Source: Nocardioidaceae bacterium
GTDB taxonomy: Bacteria > Actinomycetota > Actinomycetes > Propionibacteriales > Nocardioidaceae
Assembly (NCBI GenBank): GCA_030447805.1
Contig: JAUJOE010000002.1
Coordinates: 1 to 64,000 of the forward strand
Direction of reading: 5' to 3'
Length of the DNA: 64,000 nt
Part shown: positions 31,262-40,779 of the stretch, piece by piece
Position numbering within the stretch: the first letter of the stretch is position 1
Layout: the number at the start of each line of letters is the position of its first letter
The notes under the pieces: generated by a model
Database searches by the model: none
Told to the model about the DNA's origin: nothing
Seen by the model: only the letters and a program-made list of their open reading frames with translations
Translations under genes and position numbers: made by a program

Positions 31262-33061
31262 TCAGTGGTACGCGTCGGCCTGAATGTTGTAGAGCTCGGC
31301 GTAGGCGCCGCCCTCGCGCATGAGTGCGTCGTGGCTTCCGACCTGCGTGACCTTCGACCCCTGCAGCACGACGATGAGGTCAGCCATCCGTACGGTGCTG
31401 AACCGGTGGGAGACCAAGATGGTGATGCCGCCACTGGTGCCGGCCCTGGCCGCGTCGGCATACCGCGAGAACAACGCGTGCTCGGTTTCCGCGTCGAGCG
31501 CCGCGGTCGGCTCGTCGAGGACGAGCAGCAGCGGGTCGATCCGCATGAACCCGCGGGCGAGAGCCAGCTTCTGCCATTGGCCGAAGCTGACGTCGACGCC
31601 GCCGGGCCAGGTGGGACCGAGCTGGGTGTCGAGACCCGACTCGAGTCGTTCGACCACGTCGTCCGCGCCCGCCCTGGCGACGGCGCTGCGAACGGCGGCG
31701 TCGTCGTCGAGGGCGAGCAGGTCACCCACACCTACGCTGGTGCGGGCGGCGAGCTCGAAGCGGTAGAAGTCCTGGAACGCTCCAGCAACCTTCTTCCGCC
31801 AGGCGTCGGCCGCAATGGCGGCGAGAGGCTGGTCATCGATGAGCACCTGGCCAGCCGTCGGCTCGTACATCTTGCACAACAGCTTCACCAGGGTCGACTT
31901 GCCGGCGCCGTTCTCCCCGACGATCGCGACCACGGTCCCGGCCGGCAGCTCGAGCGTGATGTCGTCGAGCACCAGACTGTCGGTGCCGGGATACGCGAAG
32001 GACAAGTTCTGCAGCCGGATGCCGTCTGTGAGCGCGTCAGGAGCCGGCTGGTCGGCCTTCTCGGCCACCGCAGCGGCGTAGTCCTCCAGCCAGGCAAGTC
32101 GGCGCGACCCGTCGAGCCAGATGCCCCGCAGGAAGCCGATCTCCGACATCGTTGCGGCGACATATGCCGACAGTCGGGCACCGGCGGCCAGCACCAGGAG
32201 CACTTCCCCCGCGGAGGAGTCCAGACCGGCCGACACGAAAACCACCGCGCCGACGAACCCTGCTCCGAAGATCGCCCAGGCGGCTGAGTGCCAGGCGGCG
32301 CTGGTCCAGCGCGCAGCCGACACCGCCGAGTACCACTTCTCCCACTCGGCCCGGCGTCGCCCTACGAGCTCCGGACCGATTCCCGCGACGCGGACCTCCT
32401 TGCCTGCCGACGCCGTCGTCGCCGTGTCGAAGAGGTGATCGGCGAGTCGTTGGTGGGAGGCGCTGCGCTCCTCGACGGCACGCTCCACCCCTGGCCGCCA
32501 CGATGACGTGACAACGGTGGGAGCGGCGAACGCGACAAGCAAGACGAGCGCCGGGTGGATGGACATGAGCAACCCCACGGTCAAGGACAGCCGCACTATC
32601 CAGCCGCTGGTGGAGAAGAGCGACATGTACATGTGGTCCAGCACGAACACCTGGTTGCGCAGGACGGAGATCCGGTCGAGGAAGTCGCGCCGCTCATGGT
32701 GCTCGATGGTGGACACCGAGGCCTGCAGCTGGGCGACATGTGACTCGAGCGCAATCGTCACCTTGTCTCGGAACCGCCGCGTGATCCTGGTCGTCGCCAC
32801 CCGCATCAGCCAGGTCAGGGTGACGGAGACCGCCAAGCCAAGGACCGCGACAGTGACCAGCCTCCGGTCATCGTCGAGCAGCCCGTCCGCGAGGAGCTTG
32901 AGCCACAGCGCGAGCAGGGCATCAGGCACAGCGGCGAGCAGCGACATGACGAAGGCGAACACCAGCAGTCCCGGCTCGTGGGTGTAGCCGAGCTTGCACA
33001 GCCGCCACATCGAGGCCAGGGCGGGCGGCGGCTCGTCGGGCACGTCAGGCGAGGACGTCAT
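31262..33061 (-). CDS. ABC exporter subunit (membrane domain fused to ATPase), second of a pair
   Basis: A 599-residue half-transporter from the ATG at 33061. Residues about 20-320 hold six membrane helices (GLLVFAFVMSLLAAVPDALL and others). The ATPase domain has Walker A GENGAGKST, a variant signature VSFGQWQKLALARG in place of LSGGQ, Walker B LLLVLDEPTAALD and H-loop LVSHRFSTV. The frame is open further upstream, but the start is set by the overlap with the partner gene (17 bases) and the onset of similarity. It should pair with the product of 33045-34853 to form a heterodimeric exporter of a peptide, lipid or drug. Confidence 0.93.
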   Translation of the reverse strand: MTSSPDVPDEPPPALASMWRLCKLGYTHEPGLLVFAFVMSLLAAVPDALLALWLKLLADGLLDDDRRLVTVAVLGLAVSVTLTWLMRVATTRITRRFRDKVTIALESHVAQLQASVSTIEHHERRDFLDRISVLRNQVFVLDHMYMSLFSTSGWIVRLSLTVGLLMSIHPALVLLVAFAAPTVVTSSWRPGVERAVEERSASHQRLADHLFDTATTASAGKEVRVAGIGPELVGRRRAEWEKWYSAVSAARWTSAAWHSAAWAIFGAGFVGAVVFVSAGLDSSAGEVLLVLAAGARLSAYVAATMSEIGFLRGIWLDGSRRLAWLEDYAAAVAEKADQPAPDALTDGIRLQNLSFAYPGTDSLVLDDITLELPAGTVVAIVGENGAGKSTLVKLLCKMYEPTAGQVLIDDQPLAAIAADAWRKKVAGAFQDFYRFELAARTSVGVGDLLALDDDAAVRSAVARAGADDVVERLESGLDTQLGPTWPGGVDVSFGQWQKLALARGFMRIDPLLLVLDEPTAALDAETEHALFSRYADAARAGTSGGITILVSHRFSTVRMADLIVVLQGSKVTQVGSHDALMREGGAYAELYNIQADAYH

Positions 33062-34853
33062 ACTCGACCCCCTCCTCGTCAGCCGAGGCAGTGAAGCGGC
33101 TTGCCTGCAGATCGAACATCGTGCGGTAGCGACCTTCTGTCCGCATGAGCTCGTCGTGGCTCCCCAGCTCGATGACCTGCCCCTGCTCGAGGACGGCGAT
33201 GCGGTCCGCATGCCGCACGGTCGAGAACCGGTGGGAGATGAGGATGGTCGTGACGTCGCGGGTGGCCTCGAGGATACGGTCGAAGATGGCGGCCTCACCT
33301 CGTACGTCGAGCTGAGCTGTCGGTTCGTCGAGCAGCACCAGACCGGCCCCACGGCGTACGGCGCACAGCGCGCGCGCCAAGGCAACCCGCTGCCACTGTC
33401 CACCGGAGAGGTCCGTTCCTCCCTCGTACCCCTTTGCCAGCACGGTGTCGAGGTCGGCGAGGTCGGCCGCTCCTGCATCCCTCAGCGAAGCGAGGATGTC
33501 AGCGTCGGAGGCGCCGCCGGGCGCCACGTTGTCGCGCAGCGACAGGTCGAAGCGGACGAAGTCCTGGAACACCGCAGTGACCTGGGATCGCCAAGCCGAG
33601 AGGTCGAGCGCGCGCAGGTCGACGCCATCCACCTCGATCGCACCAGAGTCCGGGTCGTAGAGGCGGCACAGAAGCTTCGCCAGGGTCGTCTTGCCCGCGC
33701 CGTTCTGACCGACGATAGCGAGCGACGAGCCGGCCGGGATCGTGAGATCGAGGCCGTCGTAGATGGGTCGGTCCGTGCGCGGGTAGGTGAACCGGAGGTT
33801 GCTGATACGCAGGTCCGTGCGGGGAGCACGCGATGCCGGGATGCGGTCGCCCAGCTGGTGGAGCGCACCTGCCGGTGCCATCGCGGCTTTGAGCCGCAGC
33901 ACCGCCGCGACCGGGGCCGCTGCGCCATCGAGGGCCCAGTTGAAGCCTCCGAAAGCGACGGCGCTCACCCCCACGCTCAGCTGCGCGTACACGACCAGCT
34001 CAGCCAGCGAGAGCTCACCTGACGAGGCGGCAGAGCCCAACGCCCAGAAGACGAGGCCGTTGGTTGCGGCTACCACGAGCAACGACACGAGGACCGGTTT
34101 CTGGCGGAGCCTCGTGGCCTCGTACTGCAGCTCGAAGAGGCGTCGGCGGCGCGCTCGGAAACGGTCGACGGCCCAGCCCTGCAGCCCGAACAACCGCAGC
34201 TCCTTGGCCGGCGGCGGGTCCACCGCGAGTCGGTATGCGTAGTCGGCATGGCGCTGCGCCGACCGGACGGCGTCGGTGTTGCGGTCTCGCCAGATCGAGC
34301 TCTCGCGTAACAGCCAGTGGGTGCTCGCCCAGGCGCCCCCGAGCAGCAGCGGAGCCCACCATGTGAAGCCGAGCAGCACCGCCGCAGCGGCGATACCACT
34401 CACCATCTCGACCAGGCCGGACGCGATGAAGCCGACGTTGAGGTTCATGGGCGGCCCCGTCATGCCCTGGTCGAACTCACGGGCGGTCGTCAGGTCGTTT
34501 GTGAGCTCCGGGTCCTCGAGGTGTCCGACGCCTGGCGGTTCCACACAGCTCGTGGTCAGCTCGTCGTTCAGCCAGGCGGAAAGCCGGTTGCCGAGTGCCG
34601 TACTCACCGCCTCGTGCCACGGTGCGAGCACCTGGAGCAGCACGAAGGAGGCGCCCATGGCGACGAGCGGAACGGTCAGCGACCGGCCGGCCTCGACGGC
34701 GCCGACGAGGAAGCCCATGGTCAGAGCGAAGACGGCAGGCAGCGCGCCGCGCACGAGCAGCGCTGCCCACCACAGGGTCGCCAGCCGTCGATCCGCCATG
34801 GGGAGGCTTTGGAAGAACTTCCACTCGGCGCGATGCCTCAGCTTGTCCATCAC
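33045..34853 (-). CDS. ABC exporter subunit (membrane domain fused to ATPase), first of a pair
   Basis: A 602-residue half-transporter with an N-terminal membrane domain (LATLWWAALLVRGALPAVFAL and five more helices) and a C-terminal ATPase domain: GQNGAGKTT, LSGGQWQRVALAR, LVLLDEPTAQLD, LISHRFSTV. The GTG at 34853 and the ATG directly after it are both usable. The start overlaps the stop of a small ORF (TGATG arrangement) and the 3' end overlaps the partner by 17 bases, so the set is translationally coupled. The substrate is unknown; no peptidase (C39) domain is present. Confidence 0.93.
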   Translation of the reverse strand: MMDKLRHRAEWKFFQSLPMADRRLATLWWAALLVRGALPAVFALTMGFLVGAVEAGRSLTVPLVAMGASFVLLQVLAPWHEAVSTALGNRLSAWLNDELTTSCVEPPGVGHLEDPELTNDLTTAREFDQGMTGPPMNLNVGFIASGLVEMVSGIAAAAVLLGFTWWAPLLLGGAWASTHWLLRESSIWRDRNTDAVRSAQRHADYAYRLAVDPPPAKELRLFGLQGWAVDRFRARRRRLFELQYEATRLRQKPVLVSLLVVAATNGLVFWALGSAASSGELSLAELVVYAQLSVGVSAVAFGGFNWALDGAAAPVAAVLRLKAAMAPAGALHQLGDRIPASRAPRTDLRISNLRFTYPRTDRPIYDGLDLTIPAGSSLAIVGQNGAGKTTLAKLLCRLYDPDSGAIEVDGVDLRALDLSAWRSQVTAVFQDFVRFDLSLRDNVAPGGASDADILASLRDAGAADLADLDTVLAKGYEGGTDLSGGQWQRVALARALCAVRRGAGLVLLDEPTAQLDVRGEAAIFDRILEATRDVTTILISHRFSTVRHADRIAVLEQGQVIELGSHDELMRTEGRYRTMFDLQASRFTASADEEGVEYDVLA

Positions 34854-34993
34854 CGGGTGCTGCCCGACGGGGCGCGATGGCGCGTCACCGTGTCGTCGCC
34901 GCAGAGCAGCTCGGTCCCCTCGTCGACAAGTTGGCCCGGAACCCCGAGCCGGAGGTGGATCACAAATCCATCATGGCAGCCGACCCAGTCCAC
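34850..34993 (-). CDS. small ORF coupled to the ABC exporter, function unknown
   Basis: A 47-codon frame that starts GTG (MDWVGCHDGF...) and ends ...RHRAPSGSTR, with its TGA overlapping the exporter start. A second in-frame GTG lies at codon 11 (VIHLRLGVPGQLVDEG). Third codon positions are about 90% G/C from codon 11, as in real genes of this DNA. Two cysteines (6 and 31) are present. No Shine-Dalgarno is evident and no family is recognised; the opposite strand is also open here. It might encode a small peptide or accessory protein for the exporter, or be chance. Confidence 0.35.
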   Translation of the reverse strand: MDWVGCHDGFVIHLRLGVPGQLVDEGTELLCGDDTVTRHRAPSGSTR

Positions 34994-35031
34994 AGGCGTA
35001 GGCCGCGCAGCTGCTCACCGCGCGTACCGGC

Positions 35032-36039
35032 TCAGTGGTCGAGCCTGCGCTGGAACTCGACAGCCAGCTCGACCGGCTCGAAGCCCATCAGCTCGTTGAT
35101 GGCGACCATGTGGTCGTTGTCCTCGGAGTTGGTGGTGACGACACTGCGGCGGTTCGGGAAGGCCTGCTGCATCGCGCGCAGGTTGCGGACCTTGACGGCG
35201 AGGCCCAACCGGTGTCCACGGTGGTCCTTGCGGACCAAGGTGCCCCACTGGTGGACCTTGCCGGGGTCTTCGGAGGGGACGGCCAGCGTGGACTGCGCCA
35301 CGGCGTCCCCGGCTGCGTCGATGGCAAGCGTCTCGAAGACGGTGCGGCCCTGCTCCTTGACCTTCTGCTGTCTGATCCGGAACGTCTCGGGCGTCATGGA
35401 CTCTGCCTCGAAGTCGACCTCACCGGTCGGAGCGTCGATGGCGAGCTGGTTGCTCAGGTAGCAGTACGACTCCAGCAGTTCCTCGGGCAGGTCGTCGACG
35501 AACGTCTCGATCCGGTAGTCCCGGTGGTAAGGGGCAGCCTCCTGCTCCCAGGCGTCCAGCCGCTCTGCTGGGACAGGAAGCGGCAACACTCGGCGTACCT
35601 CGACGTTGGCCAGGGAGAAGCCGTGCTTGGCGGCGAACCTGACGTAGGGATGGGTCTCTCGTTCGGCGGCCGGAACGTTGGAGTCGATGAGCAGCACGGT
35701 TCGGCCATGCTCCGCCGCAACCGCACACAGATGCTCCAGCAAGGCGCCGCCGATGCCTCGGCGACGGTTGGCAGGCGCCACGTCGACGCCGAGGTAGGCC
35801 TTCTCGGTGTTGTCGAGCAGGGTGAGGACGAGTATGCCTGTGCCGACCATTTCATCGCCGTCGTACGCCGCAAACGCCTGCCACTTCTCCCCAGGCTCCT
35901 CGTGCCGGAGCATCACCTTGCACTCGTGCTCTGACCAGATCGGGGCATCCGGACGTTCGTGCAGCTCGGCCGCGCGCATTATCTCGTAGGACTTCGCGAA
36001 CTGGTCGTCGTCGTGGACGTCTATCTCTCGAACCTGCAC
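35032..36039 (-). CDS. GNAT-family acetyltransferase with two GNAT domains
   Basis: A 335-residue protein from the GTG at 36039 (MQVREIDVHDDDQFAKSYEI); a longer frame to 36147 lacks similarity. The first GNAT domain has the acetyl-CoA loop in VDVAPANRRRGIGGALLEHL (about residues 95-115). The second, C-terminal domain has LVRKDHRGHRLGLAVKVRNL. Tandem-GNAT proteins of this size in actinobacteria include mycothiol synthase relatives and many of unknown substrate. Conserved mycothiol synthase motifs are not obvious, so no specific substrate is assigned. Confidence 0.85.
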   Translation of the reverse strand: MQVREIDVHDDDQFAKSYEIMRAAELHERPDAPIWSEHECKVMLRHEEPGEKWQAFAAYDGDEMVGTGILVLTLLDNTEKAYLGVDVAPANRRRGIGGALLEHLCAVAAEHGRTVLLIDSNVPAAERETHPYVRFAAKHGFSLANVEVRRVLPLPVPAERLDAWEQEAAPYHRDYRIETFVDDLPEELLESYCYLSNQLAIDAPTGEVDFEAESMTPETFRIRQQKVKEQGRTVFETLAIDAAGDAVAQSTLAVPSEDPGKVHQWGTLVRKDHRGHRLGLAVKVRNLRAMQQAFPNRRSVVTTNSEDNDHMVAINELMGFEPVELAVEFQRRLDH

Positions 36040-36103
36040 GCCATGAGCGTAGGGAGGCAGCGGCGCTGACGCACCTGGTTTTCGCCCAGCACGGGAAGGC
36101 AGG

Positions 36104-37069
36104 TCAGAGCTTGCGGAGCCGGACGTAGCGGACGGAATGGTCGGCATCTTTGCGAAGCACCAGAGTGGCGCGGCTCCGGGTCGGCTTGATGTTGTTTTCG
36201 AGGTTCGGCCCGTTGATCGCGTCCCAGATGCGCGTGGCCTCGGCCACTGCCTGGTCCACGCTCAGATGGGCATAGCGGCGGAAGTACGACGCGGGGTCGC
36301 GGAACGCCGTCTCGCGCAGCCGCAGAAAACGTTCGATGTACCAACGGCGGATGTCAGACGTCGCGGCGTCGACGTACACGGAGAAGTCGAAGAAGTCCCG
36401 GACCGCAAGTGCGCTTCGGCCTTCGGCGGTCCGCCGCGCCTGCTGCAGGACGTTGAGTCCCTCGACCAGCAGGATGTCCGGGCGCTTCACGCTCAGCTGC
36501 TCACCGGGCCGCACGTCGTACTCCAGATGTGAGTACACCGGGGCGCTCACCTCGTCCCTGCCCGACTTGATGTCGATGACGAACCGGAGCAGCGCTCGCC
36601 GGTCGTAGGACTCGGGAAAACCCTTTCGGTCGAGCAGGCCGCGGCGCTCCAGCTCTGCGTTTGGGTAGAGGAACCCGTCGGTGGTGACCAGGGCGACGTC
36701 CGGGTGCTCGGGCCAGTGGGCGAGCAGCTCCACGCAGCAGCCGCGCCGTCGTCGACTTGCCCACCGCGACGGAGCCGGCGATGCCGATCACGAAGGGGGT
36801 ACGGCGCGGTTGGCGGGCGCCGAGGAACGACTCCGTCGCGTCGTGCAGCGCACCGAGGTGGCGCACGTAGAGACTCAGGAGCCGCGAGATGGGACCTCGC
36901 GCAGGTAGACGTCAGCGACCTCAGCGAGGTCCAGCTCGTCCCCGACGCCGCGCAGCCTCTCGACCTCCTCAGCGGACAGTGGCAGCGGCATGGACTCCGC
37001 CAAAGCGCTCCAGGCAGCCCGGTCGAGCTCGACGTACGGCGACGCAGCTTCTAGGGGCATGTGCTTCAT
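36104..37069 (-). CDS. coaA: type I pantothenate kinase (two frame breaks)
   Basis: First and controlling step of coenzyme A synthesis. The start [20 protein letters not shown] leads to EVADVYL; after a break near 36890 the text continues [20 protein letters not shown] and the P-loop [17 protein letters not shown]. After another break near 36735 it continues [20 protein letters not shown], then [13 protein letters not shown] and ends VRYVRLRKL. Joined length is about 320 residues, right for the P-loop PanK family. coaA next to glmS is a usual actinobacterial neighbourhood. Both breaks look like single indels. Confidence 0.92.
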
Positions 37070-37311
37070 TGTCGCCTGCGGAGACGACCGTCGGGCGAGG
37101 TGGGGCTCGGTCGGGCAGCACACCCGCCACGGGAACTGTCGCCAGCCGGGAGCGCCAGCTCCGCAACAGCTCAACCGGACCGGGTAGTGACCCGTCCGGA
37201 ACGATCAGCTCGGCGATCACGACCGCAACCACTTCGGCTGGACGGATCGGGCCGGGCGCGGTGGCGCGAGCCACGGGTGGAAGCGGTCACGGTCTGAGTA
37301 GTCTGTGGCCC

Positions 37312-38885
37312 ATGTGCGGAATCGTCGGCTACGTGGGCGCGAGGCCCGCCCTCGACGTGGTGGTCGAGGGGTTGAGACGCCTCGAGTACCGCGGCTACGA
37401 CTCGGCGGGGTGGCACTCACCGGCCTGGATGGCCTGTTCGTGGAGAAGCGTGCCGGCAAGCTTGCCCATCTCGAGAAGGCGCTGACCGAGACTGACCGCG
37501 CCAGCGTCGACCAGCGGCATCGGACACACCCGTTGGGCGACGCACGGTGCACCGAACGACGTCAACGCGCACCCGCACCTTGGGGGGTGCTCGCCAGCTG
37601 GCCGTCGTTCACAACGGCATCATCGAGAACTTTGGCCTCCTCCGCGCAGAGCTCGAAGCCGGTGGCCACGAGCTCGTATCGGAAACCGACACGGAGGTCG
37701 CGGCCCACCTGCTCGAGCTGGAGATGGGCACCGGCGTCGACCTCACCACGGCGATGCGCACGGTGAGCAGCAGGCTCGAGGGCGCCTTCACCTTGGTCGC
37801 AGTCTCGAGCGCGGATCCCGACAAGGTGGTGGCGGCGCGGCGCAACTCACCACTCGTCGTCGGGCTCGGCGCCGGCGAGAACTTCCTGGGCTCGGATGTC
37901 GCTGCGTTCATCGAGCACACGCGAGAGGCACTGGAGCTCGGCCAGGACCAGGTCGTGACAATCACGCGTGACGACGTGGACGTGACCGACTTCGCCGGCA
38001 ACCCTGTCGACGGCAGGCGATTCCACGTCGACTGGGACATCGTCGCCGCAGAGAAGGCGGGCTACGACTACTTCATGCTCAAGGAGATCGCCGAGCAGCC
38101 CGAGCGGTCGCCGATACCCTCCTCGGCCGGTTCAGTGGCGGGCGGCTGTCGCTCGACGAGATGCGCCTGTCCGACGACGAGCTACGCGCCGTGGACAAGA
38201 TCATCATCGTCGCCTGCGGAACGGCGTTCCATGCCGGACTCGTGGCGAAGTACGCCATCGAGCACTGGACCCGCATCCCGTGCGAGGTCGAGCTGGCGTC
38301 GGAGTTCCGCTACCGCGACCCCATCGTCGACCGGGACACCATGGTGATCGCGATCAGCCAGAGCGGCGAGACGATGGACACGCTGATGGCTCTGCGGCAC
38401 GCCCGCGAGCAGCGAGCCAAGGTTCTCGCGATCTCCAACACCAACGGCTCGACCATCCCGCGCGAGTCCGACGCCGTCCTGTACACACACGCCGGCCCTG
38501 AGGTCGCCGTCGCGTCGACGAAGGCCTTCCTCACGCAGATCGTGGCCTGTCACCTCATTGCGCTGTATCTGGCCCAGGTGCGCGGGACCAAGTACGGCGA
38601 CGAGATCGGGCAGGTCGTCAGGGAGCTCGAGCAGGTCCCCGGCGCCATCCAGGAGGTCCTGGAGACCGTGGAACCGGTCCGCCAGCTGGCGCGGATCTCG
38701 GCGGCGCCTCGTCGGTGCTGTTCGTCGGCCGTCATATCGGCTACCCCGTGGCGCTCGAGGGCGCCTTGAAGCTGAAAGAGCTCGCCTACATGCATGCCGA
38801 GGGCTTTGCGGCGGGGAGCTGAAGCACGGTCCGATCGCCCTCATCGAGGAAGGGACGCCCGTGTTCGTCGTCGTACCCCCGAGGG
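37312..38885 (+). pseudogene. glmS: glucosamine-6-phosphate synthase, first copy, 3'-truncated with frame breaks
   Basis: Starts [20 protein letters not shown], so the catalytic Cys of the glutaminase domain is present, followed in several frames by [20 protein letters not shown], the DYFMLKEIAEQP segment and the sugar isomerase domain ([43 protein letters not shown]). Breaks occur near 37420, 37500-37570, 38105, 38700, 38812 and 38882. The last ~70 residues are missing: at about 38895 it switches into the glutaminase region of a second glmS copy. The two copies are about 90% identical in protein over the shared part, and most base differences are silent. Confidence 0.88.
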
Positions 38886-40412
38886 CGTGGCCAGCTGCGC
38901 GGCCAGCTCGAGGCGGCCGGCCACGAGCTGCGTTCCGAGACCGACACCGAGGTCGCCTCGCACCTGCTCGAGGCTGAGCTCGACGTGGGCGCCGACCTGA
39001 CCACCGCAATGCAACGCGTGTGCAAGCAGCTGGACGGCGCTTTCACGCTGGTGGCGGTGGCGTGCGACGACCCTGATCGGGTCGTGGCGGCGCGGCGGAA
39101 CTCTCCGCTCGTCATCGGGTTGGGCGCTGACGAGACCTTCCTCGCCTCCGACGTCGCCGCCTTCATCGAGCACACCCGCGACGCCGTCGAACTCGGCCAG
39201 GACCAGGTGGTCACGATCACCCGATCAGGGTTCGAGGTCACCGACTTCGCCGGCAACCCGGCCGAGGGCAAGCGCTTCCACGTCGACTGGGACATCGCGG
39301 CGGCCGAGAAGGCCGGCTACGACTACTTCATGCTCAAGGAGATCGCCGAGCAGCCGAAAGCCATCGCCGACACGCTGCTCGGCAGGTACACCGCCGCGGG
39401 CCGGCTGCAGCTCGACGAGATGCGGCTCAGCGACGAGGAGCTTCGCGCGATCGACAAGATCATCATCATCGCGTGCGGTACGGCGTTCCACGCCGGCCTG
39501 GTGGCGAAGTACGCCATCGAGCACTGGACCCGGATCCCGTGCGAGGTCGAGCTCGCGTCGGAGTTCCGCTACCGCGACCCCATCGTCGACCGCGACACGA
39601 TGGTGATCGCCATCAGCCAAAGCGGTGAGACGATGGACACGCTGATGGCGCTGCGGCATGCCCGCGACCAGCGGGCCAAGGTGCTGGCGATCTCCAACAC
39701 CAACGGGTCGACGATCCCACGCGCGTCCGACGCCGTCCTCTACACCCACGCCGGCCCGGAGATCGCAGTGGCGTCGACGAAGGCGTTTCTGACCCAGATC
39801 GTCGCCTGCTACCTGATCGCGCTGTACCTCGCGCAGGTGCGCGGCACCATGTTCGGTGACGAAATCGGCGCGATCGTCGATGAGCTGGAGCAGACGCCTG
39901 CTGCCGTCGCGAAGGTGCTCGCCACGGTCGAGCCGGTGCGCGTGGTCGCACGCGAGCTGCGGGACGCACCCGCCGTACTCTTCCTCGGCCGGCACGTCGG
40001 GTATCCCGTGGCGCTGGAGGGGGCGTTGAAGCTCAAGGAGCTGGCGTACATGCACGCCGAGGGGTTTGCGGCCGGCGAGCTGAAGCACGGCCCGATCGCA
40101 CTCGTCGAGGAGGGGGTGCCGGTCTTCGTCGTGGTGCCGCCGCAGGGGCGTGGCCAGCTGCACGAGAAGATGGTCAGCAACATCCAGGAGGTGCGGGCGC
40201 GGGGGGCCCGCACGATCGTGCTGGCCGAGGAGGGCGACGAGGCGGTGGCGCCGTACGCCGATCAGCTCGTGACACTGCCCTCGGTTCCCACCCTGCTGCA
40301 GCCGCTGGTCGCGACCGTGCCCTTGCAGGTGTTCGCGTGCGAGATGGCCACCGCCAAGGGCCACGACGTCGACCAGCCCCGCAACCTCGCGAAGTCCGTC
40401 ACTGTCGAGTAG
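38886..40412 (+). CDS. glmS: glucosamine-6-phosphate synthase, second copy, N-terminally truncated
   Basis: One clean frame to 40412 that begins inside the glutaminase domain ([20 protein letters not shown]) and then covers both sugar isomerase domains: [75 protein letters not shown], and the C-terminus DQPRNLAKSVTVE. About 110 residues, including the nucleophile Cys1, are absent, so on its own it could not use glutamine. A GTG at 38985 could start translation. GlmS makes glucosamine-6-phosphate, the substrate of GlmM. Confidence 0.9.
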   Translation, partial: RGQLRGQLEAAGHELRSETDTEVASHLLEAELDVGADLTTAMQRVCKQLDGAFTLVAVACDDPDRVVAARRNSPLVIGLGADETFLASDVAAFIEHTRDAVELGQDQVVTITRSGFEVTDFAGNPAEGKRFHVDWDIAAAEKAGYDYFMLKEIAEQPKAIADTLLGRYTAAGRLQLDEMRLSDEELRAIDKIIIIACGTAFHAGLVAKYAIEHWTRIPCEVELASEFRYRDPIVDRDTMVIAISQSGETMDTLMALRHARDQRAKVLAISNTNGSTIPRASDAVLYTHAGPEIAVASTKAFLTQIVACYLIALYLAQVRGTMFGDEIGAIVDELEQTPAAVAKVLATVEPVRVVARELRDAPAVLFLGRHVGYPVALEGALKLKELAYMHAEGFAAGELKHGPIALVEEGVPVFVVVPPQGRGQLHEKMVSNIQEVRARGARTIVLAEEGDEAVAPYADQLVTLPSVPTLLQPLVATVPLQVFACEMATAKGHDVDQPRNLAKSVTVE

Positions 40413-40427
40413 TCGGCCCAGCGCGCA

Positions 40428-40778
40428 GTGATCGTCGGAGTGGGCATCGACGTGGTCGACGTCGACCGCTTCCGGCAGACCCTCGACCGCACTCCCGGCC
40501 TCCGCGCGCGGGTGTTCACCGCCACCGAGGCGCAGGTGCCGCTCGCCTCGTTGGCTGCCCGGTTCGCCGCGAAGGAGGCGCTTGCCAAGGCGTTAGGCGC
40601 GCCGGACGGACTGCACTGGCTCGACGCGGAGGTGCACAACGACTCCAGTGGTCGGCCCTTTGTCACTATGGCTGGGGGGGTGGCTGCGCGGGCTGCTGAG
40701 CTGGGGGTCGCGTCGGTTCATGTGTCGCTGTCGCACGACGCCGGGATCGCGTCGGCCGTCGTGGTCCTGGAGGGCTGA
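40428..40778 (+). CDS. acpS: holo-[acyl-carrier-protein] synthase
   Basis: A 116-residue phosphopantetheinyl transferase that activates acyl carrier protein. The GTG start gives [15 protein letters not shown] with the Mg2+-binding D8. The second motif [12 protein letters not shown] supplies the glutamate, and [15 protein letters not shown] closes the domain. Length is typical. It lies 15 bases after glmS and one base before nnr. Confidence 0.95.
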   Translation: MIVGVGIDVVDVDRFRQTLDRTPGLRARVFTATEAQVPLASLAARFAAKEALAKALGAPDGLHWLDAEVHNDSSGRPFVTMAGGVAARAAELGVASVHVSLSHDAGIASAVVVLEG

Positions 40779-40779
40779 C

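Noticed and set aside
34595-35461. A plus-strand frame across the exporter leader (MARHRVVAAEQLGPLVDKLA...)
   Set aside because: Also rich in G/C at third positions, but it runs antisense into the GNAT gene and has no motif; the coupled minus-strand small ORF is slightly better supported, and neither is certain.
37270-37312. A glmS ribozyme/riboswitch upstream of glmS
   Set aside because: Only about 240 bases separate coaA and glmS; I see no glmS-ribozyme core, and that element is typical of Firmicutes.
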